From contig MU266512.1 in the NCBI GenBank assembly GCA_021014945.1, forward strand, positions 1 through 57,859: 57,859 nucleotides of DNA, written 5' to 3'. Positions 1 to 11,216 of the stretch are shown here, one piece after another. Source of the DNA: Leucogyrophana mollusca (lineage: Eukaryota; Basidiomycota; Agaricomycetes; Boletales). Below the pieces are notes generated by a model. The model searched no databases and had not been told where the DNA came from. It saw nothing but the letters and a program-made list of their open reading frames with translations. Position 1 is the first letter of the stretch. The number at the start of each line of letters is the position of its first letter. The position numbers were made by a program, and so were the translations under genes.

Positions 1-915
1 ATCACTGCTCCCAAGCCCCCATGTGTATTCACTGTATGATACTAGTAACGATTATTTTCCATGTGTTTTGTAGTTTTCGGCTTGAATAATACAACAACTT
101 TTCCCTGCACCGTCCACCTCACTGGCCACATCAATATTGAAATTTTACAGACAGTGAGCAAAAGCCAGCAATATATATTGTATAACTAGTGCTATCATGG
201 ACATACCACAGACACAAAGTGTATGTCCCTAGTATATACATATTCTGATATAACTCGGACATACGTCTCGAGATGTTCACAGCACATCCTGAACATGTCC
301 ACTGTACATACTTTTTAGGTTCGCCGAACAACCGGCCCCGGAGGTTCAATGGATACGCCGTAAATACATACGCGGTACAATGCGACGAAAGTATATACAT
401 AACATCCTACCGATATCCGGCGCACAATCCAAATCTGGGGATGTTCAGGGAACAATATTCGGCCATTACCGTGTAGTATCCCTGTCCCACAGTTCGGGTT
501 ACCGGGCACCGTCGACCTCCTCGTTTTACGTCAAAGACTTGGACCAGAACAATAACTTGACTGCCATTCAAGTACTACTTGGACGAAATCGTCCAGACGC
601 GGTCGCTGGCTTCGCTGCGGGTTTGCGAATGGGAAAGCGGCGAGCTGCGTCTCCTGCAGCTGCCACAATACCGAAGTCGATAATGTAGAAAATTCGAAAC
701 TGCTGAACTACGCAGAAAGCACGGTTCGGACTTTCAAGGCGCCGCTTTGCTTCTTGCAAATTATCCGACACCGTCGGCACTGCGGACAGCATCTGCGGCA
801 GCGGAGTCGCCATGGTAGAACCACTGATCGTATACCAGTCTCCCGCGCTGGTGTCATAAATGCAGGGCCTTTAAAGGCGTTCGTAACTCGAATCTCATTC
901 TACATCATCACGACC
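1..915. other. Gene-free stretch left of the dehydrogenase
   Basis: No convincing gene is visible here. The first 550 bases are AT-rich with many stops in all frames. On the minus strand 568-813 there is an 81-codon reading frame beginning MATPLPQMLSAVPTV that lies head to head with the next gene and could be the start of a spliced gene. It matches no family I know and its continuation could not be traced, so it is not called. Confidence 0.4.
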
Positions 916-2218
916 ATGGCTCCTTACAGTTTTATCCGCTCCCTTCGTGAGCAATGGGCAGAGCTCCCCGTCGCACGCGCTGACCTGGGAGGGAAAACGC
1001 TGCTAGTAGTCGGCGCAAATGTCGGCCTTGGTCATGAAGCATCAGTGCGCTTTGCAGAGATGAACCCCGAGAGACTCCTCGTTACATGCAGAGACGCTTC
1101 AAAGTGCGAGCAAGCCAAGCAAGGTATGCACCCTATTCTCGAAATCCCGGTTTTCCGATTTTGACGCGTGTCTTCGGAGGTATCGAGGAACGATCGGGGA
1201 GCAATGCTGTATCAGCGTGGCCTCTGGATCTGGATTCCTTTGATTCTGTGCGTGCATTTGTCGATAGATTCGAATCCGAAGGTGGAGGGAAAGTGGATGC
1301 ACTTGTCGCAAACGCTGGCATTGCTTCAGGCACCTATGCAAAGACGCAGGATGGCTGGGAGAAGATGTATATTCTACTCCTTTTCGCCATACTCTACAAG
1401 TACTAATCAACTTTTACCGTTACGCACTAGGCTGCAAGTCAACTACCTCTCCACCGCGCTTCTGAGCCTCCTGATGCTGCCTCACCTCATTAATGCGTCC
1501 ACGCCGGATGCAGCTTCACGCCTGGTTATTGTCACGAGTGAAGCGCATTTCCTCGTCAATGAGATGAAGGATGCTTTACAATGGTCGAATATCTTGGAAA
1601 AGCTCAATGATGAGGGCTACTGTACCCCGCAGTGCGTCTACTTTCCACCCTTGGGCTTCAAGTATGTCTGGTCTGATAAGTAAGCGATATAGGGTCATGC
1701 AGGAACGTTACAACGTCTCTAAATGTGTGTTCTTCTCGCTCTCACCCCCTTCGTGTGCTGACAACCCACAGTGTTGCAGGTTATATTTGTTCGGGAGCTA
1801 GCCGCCCGCCTCCCCACACCAACGCCCGTTTCTATCTCAACCGTACACCCCGGTCTCTGCTACTCGAATATTGACCGTGACCTCAGCGGTTTTTTGAAAT
1901 ACTTCCTTCTGTGTCTCAAATCGATCTCGGGGCGCTCGACGGAGGTGGGCAGCCGGACCCTTGTCCACCCAGCTGTTGCGCCGGATGAGCGGAGCAGGCA
2001 CGGGCGGTATCTGTCGAGCTGCGAAGTTGCGGAGGACAGCGATTGGGTACTGAGCGAGGAGGGGAGGGCGGTGGCAAAGAAGATTTGGGTGCGTAGTTCG
2101 ATGCTGTGCATGGCGTTGAATCATGCTGACGCGGAGGCGACAGGCGGAGACGATGGAGATACTCGTCAAGGTTGATCCTAGGGTAGATGCTATCTTGCGG
2201 AAGTATCTATACGCTTAG
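916..2218 (+). CDS. Short-chain dehydrogenase/reductase (SDR)
   Basis: NAD(P)H-dependent oxidoreductase of the classical SDR type (retinol dehydrogenase/WW-oxidoreductase-like fungal group); substrate unknown. The model joins 916-1123, 1180-1366, 1431-1661, 1693-1724, 1772-2088 and 2144-2218, giving about 349 aa. Visible signatures are the Rossmann motif as VVGANVGLGHEA, the LVANAG strand, the N of QVNYLST, the serine of VIVTSEAH, and the catalytic YNVSK that spans an exon end. The start ATG at 916 has a good context (accATGgc). The stretch 1631-1692 is the weak point: the only in-phase solution needs a 31-nt intron and leaves a segment (CVYFPPLGFK) not typical of the family. Either the model is wrong there or the gene is slightly damaged. 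Family assignment is sure, substrate is not. Confidence 0.85.
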
Positions 2219-2519
2219 AACATCAGTATCATCACCTCTGGTCTTGCGTCACTCCAGCTTCAATCGGCTCTTCATGTTCATGCTTTAACCGTGTTTAGCA
2301 GATAGTGGAGGTATCACTTCCCGCACCGGCGATCTACGTCTGGTTTGAATGCCGCACGCAAGCAGAATGGTCAATTCGTCTCAGGGTCATGTATCCGCAC
2401 TTCGGACTCGATGCGATCTCCAGTATTAGTACAGGTTGTAGACTTCTCCTCCGTCCCCTCTTGTAGAGATCATGCCAATGTACACCATGTTAGGAAGCAC
2501 CCAAGAGAGAAATACTCCC

Positions 2520-4087
2520 TTACTCCTCTTCCCCCCTACCCTCATTGCCCGTCTCGTCCTTAATTCCCCCGTCCACGAAGCTCATAATACCGCCTACATC
2601 CAACAGCTGAACAACGTTCTCCGCCTCCGCCACCTCCATATCTCCAAGAACCTGGTTAACCCGCTCAAGGGTTCCCTCTTGCAGCGCCTCCTGCAACTCC
2701 TTGCTGAACCCACTGAATATATCCCACCGCGCCTGTAGTGCCTTCCGCACCTCCTCGACGTCGAGATCTTCTGTGCCCGGGCCCTCAAGGCGTAGATCTT
2801 CGGGCGGAGGGCCATCAGGTACGTTGAAGGAGATGGTTGACTGCGGGTTTTCAGGAACAAGCTGGATCTGCTCTTTTTGCGCCGAGGGTTCTGAGGAAGC
2901 GTCAACGCGGGTAGCGAGATGTGCGTAGGTGTCTTCGACGTCTTTGACGAATACGGAAATAGCACGTTTGTCCCCTGCTATCATCCTAAGAACCGATGTT
3001 GGTCCATCAGCGATGGTGCTTGACTTGCTTGAGAAACCGACTTACTTCCGGAAGAATACCCGCAGCCCGTCTTTGCCCAGCTTATCGCCATATTGCAACA
3101 GCAGGCTTTGGTGCACGCACTGCTTTGCGTACGCTGACAGGCCGTTGCCCTGTGCGCGGAATGCAGCAACCAAGAGCGCGTCGGATGCACCGGGGACGAC
3201 GACCCCTCTGTGAGCCTGGATGAACGCGAACGACTTCTCGTATCCCCACAGAGGAAGGTGCGAGAACGCTTCGAGATCGGGGGTCAGCTCCGGAAGCTCC
3301 TCTTCTTCTTCAGAATCCGGGGGAGGAGTGGAGGTGGACGCAGCCGGTACTGAAGTGCTGGATGAAGCAGGGTTGAGGACTTCGTACTCCGTAGTTTTAG
3401 TAGTTGTTGTCGATTTTTTCGTCGGGGGTTCAATCTTTGCGCCTGGGACGGGGGGCGGGGCAGGTTTGGCGGGCACATACTATGCGATCGGTTAGCTGGG
3501 TTACTGATCATCACAATGCAGTCCACCTTTGAATCGAAACCTTCATGGATATCCTCGCTTGTAATGTGTTTCTTCTGTTCATTCTCCTCAGTCTGTAGGT
3601 TTTTCTGGAGGTTGACGGTGTGCTCCGCCAGCTGCGTGATATGTGTATCCAGGCCTTTGAGCAATGCGGCTCCTAGTTTCTCCTGATCAGTCTTATCCAC
3701 ACCTGCCTTCTTCGCCTCCTCCCAGATCTGCAGAAGGAGACTGAGCACCATGGCATCATATGTGGGCTGATCCTTCGCGTTCGTCGGCGGTGCGTCTGGG
3801 CTCGGGTTTGTCTGCAGCTTCTCCACCAAACCCGAGAAGTACGCTGGGCCGCCGGCGTCGTCTGAAGCGAGCTTGGCGCGGTATTCGTTCAAGCGGGGGG
3901 TAAGGACGCGATTGCAGTCGATCTCGGCGCGGAGAGCAGCGATCTTGTGTTTGCGCATCTCGCGCTTCTCGTGGATATCGCGCTGCTTCCAGCGGATGAG
4001 CGAGCGCTTGTCGACATTGGGGTGCCCTTCGATGTCAGAGTCATCGGAGAGCTCGAGCTGGTCCCACTTGGAGTAGTTGAGAGGCAT
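2520..4087 (-). CDS. CDC37: Hsp90 co-chaperone Cdc37
   Basis: Cytosolic co-chaperone that delivers protein kinases to Hsp90. Exons on the minus strand are 4087-3527, 3479-3046 and 2985-2520, which splice in phase to 486 aa, the usual fungal length. The N-terminus carries the family hallmark: YSKWDQLELSDDSDIEGHPN, then NVDKRSLIRWKQRDIHEKRE, with Ser14 in an SDDSD acidic context matching the CK2 site known in Cdc37. A coiled-coil kinase-binding region follows, then a Pro/Thr-rich linker (about residues 190-225), the Hsp90-binding helical domain (FSHLPLWGYEKSFAF) and a charged tail ending GNEGRGEEE. The first intron has an unusual GTGGAC donor; the second is standard GTAAGT. The 456-bp gap to the next gene holds no coding signal. 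Confidence 0.95.
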
Positions 4088-4543
4088 GGTTTATAGCAAG
4101 GAGTACCAGTGCAGCAGGTCCGGTACAAGTACTGTGTCCCACTACTGGTGGCGATGGACTGAAGAGAGTACACGAATGTTCTGGAAACGCTTGGCTAGGT
4201 ATCGATGCCTTACTTGCGGTGCGCACCATCAGCGAACCACAGTTATGCCATACACATGTGCGTATAAAAGCTATAAATACTTCAGCAAGATTGGTGACCG
4301 AATTCTCCCTTACAACATTGTCTCGCAGTCATAGAGCTAAGAAGATTGACTCTTCGATCCAGGATCTTGCGAGCCTTCGGGGTGGCTTCGAGTAACAGAG
4401 TAGCTTTACTGCTATGTCTTCGACGCCTAAGTATTTGTGATATCCCACCATGGATATGCGACTACTTGATTGATTTCCCTAGCTTTACCTCTGCAAGGAA
4501 CCAGTATGCAGGCGATCCGATATTTCACTTTCCTGACACTCAC

Positions 4544-6266
4544 CTACACTCCATCGTCCTCGTGAAGACCATAGACTAAGCCCAAAGCCACCTTTGCTGC
4601 CGCCCTTCTCCGTTCCTTTGAATCAGACATACCAGAAATCTCTTCCTTCAAGCCCTGCAGCGTACTCAGCACATTCTGCAGATCGAAAGCCTCAAGATCC
4701 GCGTCCGGAGTTATGGGTGCCGAAGTGCTCCCTACCTTCGGAGAAGGGCGGACTGTTTCTGTCTCTTCGATGGTTGGTGGGAGATGGGAACGCATGCTCC
4801 TGTCGTCTGTGGGAGACAGGCTCATCGGGATAGAGCCAAAAATGCGCCTCGAGGTTGCGGCTATCTCGCTCCTTGTAGGAATATCGCCCTCTTCGTCATT
4901 TCCCTCCATCAGGCTATCTGCACGTGTATTCTCCTCGAGGTCATCGCCAAAGTCTGATACTGATCCAAGAGATTTGTACGGAATGCCACCAGGAGCGAGG
5001 AGTGCATCGTCATGCTCGCCGAGCGTAGGCGTCGACCGTCCAGATGTCGAAGAGGCGGTGTCAAAGCTGAATGTCGAGCTGAAGCTAGATGAACCGAACG
5101 AAGGCAGTGTTTCGTGAACGCTTGATGATGAACTTGGTGAAGAGAAGGCGATAGTGCTTATCGAAGGAGCAGAGACAAACGCGGCAAAGTCGTCTTCGAA
5201 TCCGGCTTTTGAAGGTATAGAGTTGGACGGGTCGCGGGGACGTGGCGCTAATTGCCATGGATCCGTATTAGCTGCTTTCTGGTCGTTGTGTATTCCATCA
5301 GACTCTGAGGAATCGTCAGAGTTACCCTCGTCGAGCCATCGTTCCAGAGCCTCCAACTCCCGTTGCATCCTATCTTGGCGATCTATTGGGCCTCTCTCCG
5401 AGGTACGCCTGTTGATTAGGGTGCTTAACCCATCATCGCCCACATCGTCTGCCAGGAAATTATGAATCCTGTCCTTTTTCCCCGTCGGGTTTTGCACCAT
5501 TGAAGGCCACATGATTGTACTCAGCGCGTCGATGACGCGCGGGAGGCCAAGAGCCCCTGAAAAGGCGTTGTGCTCAACGCTCACATCGTGCGATTATACG
5601 CCCTAAAGACGTGCTCATAACGGGGACTCACCGTCACGGTCAAAGCGCCTTTCAGAATCGGATACTGCCCCTATTGTGTCGGTGTCTCTGATGTCTACGA
5701 ATTCGAAGCCATGCTCAGAGAAGTACGCGTCCACATCTTGGTCGTCCTCCGTTACTTGGGACGCCTCGATCTCATCCTCGGTAGTCAGTAGCGAGCCAGC
5801 CGAGGTCGATGAAGAAGCAGTTCGAGAGCCTGGAATTCTGACCGCAAGTGCAACTTCGAACTCGTGTTCCGAAAGCTTCTGTGAAAGCTGCTGGAAAAGA
5901 ACTCGGTATGGCTACTCGTCGGCGGATGAGCTCAGAACATGGCAGAGACACCTAAGTGACGCGCACCTCTCCGTCAGCCCACACGAATATGGCAGCTGGT
6001 GTATCTTCCAGGTGCTCATACGCTAGACTCCAAGCCGAAAGTTGTTGCACTTGAAAGTGTACATCAGCAGAGTAGTACTTGTTCGTGATTTTCCACGAGA
6101 CGTGCTCTTCTTCCACAAGCTGGAGCTCTGGTTTTTGCAGCAATCCTGGCCAGCAGAAACAATGTCAGTCAGATGGATGGGAGTACAAACGAGGGTGCGC
6201 ACTGCGGAGAAGATTAAGCGCGTGGTCCCTTGATGATGAGATGGTCAAGATAGAGCAACCATCCAT
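4544..6266 (-). CDS. AAGAB/p34-like adaptin-binding protein
   Basis: Related to alpha/gamma-adaptin-binding protein p34 (AAGAB; Irc6 in yeast), which assists assembly of clathrin adaptor complexes. Exons are 6266-6191, 6145-5967, 5911-5632 and 5556-4544, all phases closing, for 515 aa. The N-terminus (MDGCSILTISSS) resembles the Rossmann-like start of p34. It is followed by the diagnostic VSWKITNKYYSADVHF and by PAAIFVWADGE. The middle 250 residues are Ser/Asp-rich and low complexity, and the C-terminus (KERRRAAAKVALGLVYGL) is the typical p34 helix. The first exon is only 76 nt and was located by phase matching, so the exact start is less secure than the rest. The 5' side faces the AsaB-like gene across 0.9 kb. 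Confidence 0.82.
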
Positions 6267-7187
6267 GTTCATTGTTTATGATCTGGCCGATTTGCTGTGA
6301 TCCCTGCTGATATGCAAGCTTCCCTGGAATGGTGATGCTGAACTGGTTCAAGGTGCGCTCTTCGCTTCCACTGTAGAACTGTGGCTTGTGTCGGGGTCAA
6401 CCTCGCTCTGCAGACGTACTTATTACCGGTACCTCTGTTATAATTATGTACGAAGCCGAACTTACTCTTGTCTCAGTGTTTCTCCAGTGACCTACGACAA
6501 GAAATTGTGTATTACCGTGGCCTCAAGCCCTAGTCTACAGCGTCGAAAACATAGCCCACGCCCACTGGCCATGTCCAGCGCGGCCTGCACAGACCAACCT
6601 CAGCCCTCGCCGCCGCCTGAGGTAGCCCGACACTGCGGATGATGCCCTGGGTACATACCGGAATACGGTAAGTTTGTGACGCTTCAAAGATCAGACGGGC
6701 GTCTTCTCCGGCGCAGTGACATTCTCACCCAGGTGAGTGTTTTCTGCTGCTCAAGAGCGACCGGCAACATCCGACAGCTTGGGCTGCTTACAAGTTACAA
6801 CACATATCACAACTCTCCTTGGAGGTGAGTGGCGAATTAATGGCACTATTCTTCACCTTTTGTTCGTGTACGGGCATCGGCCTGACAAAGATGATGGCTA
6901 AGCCCCGCAAAAGCACTGCTCCCCGAAGCTGCTGGAAATCATAATGCTATCTCTAAGTCTGACAAAATAGGTTTCACCGCTCGTTAGGGGACCGTAAGCA
7001 CGCCACCTGACTTCACCCTTGCGCCAGAGCGAGCCACGCTCACCGTTCTTACCAAGCAACCGGCGAGACATTATTAACGATGGAAGCCTGGCTATACTGT
7101 CCGCCAGATACTATAAAAGCGTACCGCAGGAGCGGGTCTTCTCACTCTCACACCCATTCGAACCATCGAACAACCCACTAACCAGAC
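6267..7187. other. Divergent intergenic region (AAGAB-like / AsaB-like)
   Basis: This 0.9-kb spacer separates two divergent genes. Reading frames on both strands are short and match nothing I know. The right end holds a TATA element for the rightward gene (listed separately). I see nothing else. Confidence 0.5.
7112..7117 (+). promoter_or_regulatory. TATA box of the AsaB-like gene
   Basis: TATAAA within actataaaag lies 71 bases before the start codon at 7188, followed by CT-rich sequence (ctcactctcacaccc) typical of fungal transcription starts. Inferred from position only. Confidence 0.5.
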
Positions 7188-8189
7188 ATGACTGTAGCTA
7201 TACTCGCCCCTCACGACGTCCAGACGTTCCTCAACTACTACAAACCCGCCAACGACGAGCCGGCATATAACTATGTCGAAGAGCCACCAGCGGGAGTGCT
7301 CAAGTCCAATGTTGCGGAAGACAGGCAGCCTACGGTGATTCACGACATCCGGGGTAAAGAGGACACAGTTGGACTGGACAAGACCGGCTTCCAGTTCATC
7401 AAGCATGTCAGCGAGGAGAAGGAGTTCGTGGATGACAAGGCCATCGAGGCCAGGTACTACAAAGAAGTAGAAGAGATATTAAAGACTCACGCAGGGGCGA
7501 AGAAGGTGGTCATCTTCGATCACACCATCAGGTGGGACCATCAGAACGATTTGTGCTCGTAATTTGCTAATATCTTTGCTGCGTAGGCGGAATGCTGTAG
7601 ACGACAGAGCGGTCAAAGGAGCACGGGGCCCAGTGGTGAGTCCAACGATGCCACCATTTATGAGAACCATACTGATATGCGAGTTTAATCTAGCAACGCG
7701 TACATGTCGACCAAACTTTCGAGGCCTCGATCCAGCGAGTATACCGTCACCTCGGCGATGATGCAGAGCGCCTCCTCAAAGGCCGTGTACGCATCATAAA
7801 CGTTTGGAGGTAAGCTGAAGCAGAAGGTCGAGACGCATGATTCTGACGCACGGAATTCTTCCAGGCCCATCGGCAACCCTGTTGCCCACACTCCGTTGGC
7901 TGTTGCCGACTACCGCTCCATTGATCCCGCCCACGACCTGGTCTCCACGCGTCACATTTACCCTGATCGCGAAGGGTCAACCTTCAGCGTTCGGTATAGC
8001 CCTCAGCACAAATGGTACTTCTTGGCGGATCAGACCCCTGAGGAAGTTACCCTAATCAAGTGCTTTGACTCTGATGTGGACAAGGCACGGTTGACGCCCC
8101 ACTCTGCCTTCAAGGACTCCACGAGCCCCCCGAATGCGCCGAACAGGCAGTCGATTGAGGTTAGGGCCCTGGTCTTTGACACGGAGTAG
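7188..8189 (+). CDS. AsaB/CmcJ-like hydroxylase/desaturase family protein
   Basis: Member of the fungal AsaB/CmcJ-like family (hydroxylases/desaturases linked to secondary metabolism, also called GA4-desaturase or cephamycin CmcJ-like). Exons 7188-7531, 7587-7635, 7694-7809 and 7865-8189 splice in phase to 277 aa, the usual size. The family pattern is complete: VVIFDHTIRR, then GPV/QRVHVDQ, RIINVWRPI, the PLAVADYRS segment, SPQHKWYF, and LIKCFDSD followed by LTPHSAF and a C-terminal SIEVRALVF. The conserved HxD of VHVDQ and the later His of TPHSAF are likely metal ligands (inference). No other secondary-metabolism gene adjoins it, so it is probably a stand-alone oxidase; substrate unknown. 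Confidence 0.88.
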
Positions 8190-8500
8190 GCTGTTGGCAG
8201 ATGAGTGTACGGGCAGTTATTATGTATCCAACCTTTTGCATATTTGTCAGATTGACCGCTGTACTCCTTAGTCTTGTAGAATTACCTTGTTTTCTTATTG
8301 GTCATTTCCGGCTGGCTTATTGATTGGGAGTGTGGGGGTGAGACTCACTGGCGTGTCAAATGTGGGGGCCCTCGGGGTGATGAGAGTCACGGCGCTCGAG
8401 ATCAGATGATACCAATAAGCAATAAATTTGAAGTACAAAAACATCTACGAGTACAACACCGAAGCGACGGGCTTACGACGACGGCTTACTTTGCGTTCTT

Positions 8501-9772
8501 CTATGCACCAACCGCCACACCGATACGCGTTACTTCAAGGCCGTTGGCGTATTGGAATTGACCAGAGTTTTCATACTAGAACCCACGCTCAGTTTTGCGA
8601 AGAAATTCCAGAAGCCTTTGGCACTCACCTCCCACATATCGATTGCTACCTGACAGCTCTCCCGAACGACGCGGGGAGCATCGTCTCGCGTCATCCACTC
8701 CTTGAGATGGGGAAGAACTTCTGGGGTGGCAATTCCACCAAGCGCCTCGGCCGCTTCGTGGCGAACCATGTCCGACTCGTTCGTGTCCTGCAATACCTTC
8801 ACGAGTGATGGCACTGAATGCGAAGAGAGCAATTGTCCGAAAACGAATGCGATCTCGTGCCTAAGGTGTGATTCAGAGAGAGAAACACCGTTATCACGGA
8901 ATATAATCACTTGAAGAGCGCGCTGTCATCGGAGAACCCAGCTGCGAGAGCATCGACTGCCGCGGGAGTGCCGATATTCCTCAGTGCGAACATGGCGCGA
9001 TAGCGCTCAAAGAGCGGTAGCTCAGTATTGAGTAGCGATGTCCTGAGAGTGTCGATTGATGATTCTGTAACATCATCAGGCTTCGGCTGACCCGACAAAA
9101 GCCGTGATGATGGCGGAGCAGGATCGATCGAGGTGTATGTTCTGCGGGTCGAGGGAAGCAAACAGTGATTTTTAAAACATCAAAAGCACCTACGGGATCG
9201 ACTCTGGCTCCTCAGTTTTGGTAAGATGTGATTTGCCTTCTTCTGAGTTGTCCCAGTCAATTTTGGCCAGAGCGATCTCGCATGTTTCCCGGACACTTCT
9301 GTTAGGATCAGAAAGGTATTGGCGGAGGATCGGAATAGATTCTGTGGATGAAATTGCTCCCATGGCCTCAGCAGCCTGTCTCATGCATGCTACCATCGAT
9401 TTGAGCGTTTGGCAGGGACTATAGCAGGCGACTTACCTCGTGTCGCACCATTGGGTCTTCCGATGAATTTTTCAAAACCGTCTCGAGGACGGGAAGTGCA
9501 GATGTCCGCTTCATCTGACCCAGACAATATGCCAGCTCATGCTTTAGCAAGGCCGACGAATCGTCGAAGCCTGGCGATAACTTCGTTAGGGATACCGGAT
9601 GATCGACGAGATCAGACACACCTTTCGATATGATCGCGACTGCATCTTCGTTCTTGAGTGATTTCAGGGTAAATAGAGCGCGAAAACGATCGTGGAGAGG
9701 GACATTCCCTGCTGCGTTAAGCAGGGATGCTTCGAGAGCTTTGAGGTCTGTCGCAGTGATTGCAGCCACCAT
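8501..9772 (-). CDS. Deoxyhypusine hydroxylase
   Basis: HEAT-repeat di-iron monooxygenase that hydroxylates deoxyhypusine on eIF5A, the last step of hypusine formation (yeast Lia1). Exons 9772-9437, 9375-9194, 9141-8911, 8860-8629 and 8575-8501 close in phase to 351 aa. The four His-Glu iron-binding motifs are all present: LLKHELAYCLGQ, MVRHEAAEAM, LFKHEIAFVFGQ and MVRHEAAEAL. The two halves are visibly repeated, as expected. The C-terminus (YENSGQFQYANGL) is the conserved family tail and is encoded by a separate 75-nt exon. The start was set at 9772, in a GCCATGG context and in agreement with the family. It shares a short divergent promoter with MRT4. Confidence 0.95.
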
Positions 9773-9838
9773 GGCGAAACGAGGCAAAGATAATTTTGGC
9801 GGACTTGAAAAAACCTCATCGACATCTCTCGAATCGCC
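9773..9838. promoter_or_regulatory. Shared divergent promoter DOHH / MRT4
   Basis: Only 66 bases separate the two start codons, so both 5' leaders and the core promoter must lie within or overlap this spacer and each other's first exons. No TATA box is visible. Both genes serve the translation machinery, which makes co-regulation plausible (inference). Confidence 0.5.
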
Positions 9839-10817
9839 ATGCCCAAGTCAAAACGCGCCAAGCTCGGTGAGATCGATGAATAGGTCCCTCCAGGTAGAAT
9901 ACTGACCAGCGGTTTTGCGTTACAGTGTCCCTCACAAAGGTCTCCAAGAAAACAAGAGACCACAAAAATGCCCTTCTAGCGGAGGTTGGCGAGGCAGCTT
10001 GTTTTTATGGAAATCATGTCTCATCCAGGTCTTTTCAGGTCCAACAAAATGCGGACAAATGGAAATACTGCTGGCTGTTCGAGGTGGGCGCGATGCGCAA
10101 TGCCCACCTTAAAACTGTGCGAAACCTATGGAAGGAGTACGTCCAGTAAATGTATGCCTAGCTTGCATGACATCTTATCACACTGCATCGCTACAGCTCA
10201 GCACGGATATTCTTTGCGAGAGGCGCGGTAATGGCCAAGGCACTAGGCACGACGGTAGAGGAGGAACATCGGTTAGGACTACATAAACTGGCCACAGTAC
10301 GTCGTTTCACGCCCACCGCGGTGATCATGCAGCTGATCGTATACAGCAAATAAAAGGCCAAGTAGGTTTGCTTTTCACGGACTCGGGGCCCCAAGAAGTG
10401 ACAGAGTGGTTCGATGACTTCCGCCAACCGGATTTTGCACGAGCGGGGAATATCGCAAGTCGGACCGTCACGATACCTGCTGGGCCTATTATGCGGGTGC
10501 ACTCAGACCCACCGGAACCATTTCCTCACAACGAGGACCCCCAGCTGCGTAAGCTGGGTCTAACAACGGTGTTGAAAAAGGGCGTGCCAACATTGGACAC
10601 GCCACATAAAATCTGCGAGCAAGGAAAGCCCTTGACGAGCGAGCAGGCACAGCTTCTCAAGCTGATAGGAGAGAAAATGGTGGTGTTCCGGGTAGCTCTA
10701 AAGGCTCGATGGGATTCTGCGACTGGGACGGTTGTACAAGTTGAGGGTGCGGGTATCTCTCCTGAGGAGGCGACGCAGGCAGAAAGCGGGGAAGAAGATG
10801 AAGAGATGAGTGGATAA
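9839..10817 (+). CDS. MRT4: Ribosome assembly factor Mrt4
   Basis: Nucleolar P0-like protein that occupies the stalk site of pre-60S particles before uL10/P0 replaces it. Exons 9839-9866, 9926-9984, 10039-10145, 10197-10296 and 10347-10817 splice in phase to 254 aa. The first exon gives MPKSKRAKL, the typical basic start. SLTKVSKKTRDHK, NADKWKYCWLFEVGAMRN, RIFFARGAVMAKALGT, GQVGLLFTD, KKGVPTLDTPH and LTSEQAQLLKLIGEKM follow, all Mrt4 signatures. The long acidic stalk-recruiting tail of P0 is absent; instead there is a short acidic end (SGEEDEEMSG). Two introns contain alternative in-frame ATGs that are not used. Confidence 0.94.
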
Positions 10818-10897
10818 CAATGTCTGTTTGTTCGCTCTCCCCCTGCTTTGTTGTATACCTACGCTGTCCAGTTTAATTTGTTCCTGGAAAATGGGGG

Positions 10898-11110
10898 CTA
10901 TGGCCTCTCGTCGTGGACGCGGAGCATAGCTTCAGCCCCGACCTTCGATCTCTCGTAATGAGCAACAGCAGTTCGAATCGCACCGTCTGTCAATGGAAAC
11001 CCATTTCTAGCGAGTATGGTTCCTATGCATCCCACATGAACTGCTGATACAGTATCCCACAAGAAGACGAAGAGCACAAGGACAAGAGCCTTTGCTGACA
11101 GTACCATCAT
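10898..11110 (-). CDS. Possible small secreted protein
   Basis: An uninterrupted 70-codon frame starts with two ATGs and a textbook secretion signal: a Lys near the start, then LVLVLFVFLW and a likely cleavage after TVSA. The predicted mature part (about 47 aa, beginning VHVGCIG) has a single Cys and ends HDERP. It lies between the MRT4 stop and the DPP5 start on the opposite strand. I recognise no family. It may be a chance frame in the DPP5 5' region, but the signal-like N-terminus and clean stop make it worth listing. Confidence 0.35.
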   Translation of the reverse strand: MMVLSAKALVLVLFVFLWDTVSAVHVGCIGTILARNGFPLTDGAIRTAVAHYERSKVGAEAMLRVHDERP

Positions 11111-11216
11111 CGTACATACACGATCACGTGAAGTCTCCCACTCAACGGCAGCAATTATAAGTACTACAGTGTTCGGTATACCGGCTCCTGCGACCAAATC
11201 TTCATAACATTTGACC

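Noticed and set aside
10960..10990. Possible tRNA T-arm (cagttcgaatcgc)
   Set aside because: Stem does not pair and no anticodon or acceptor arm could be built around it.
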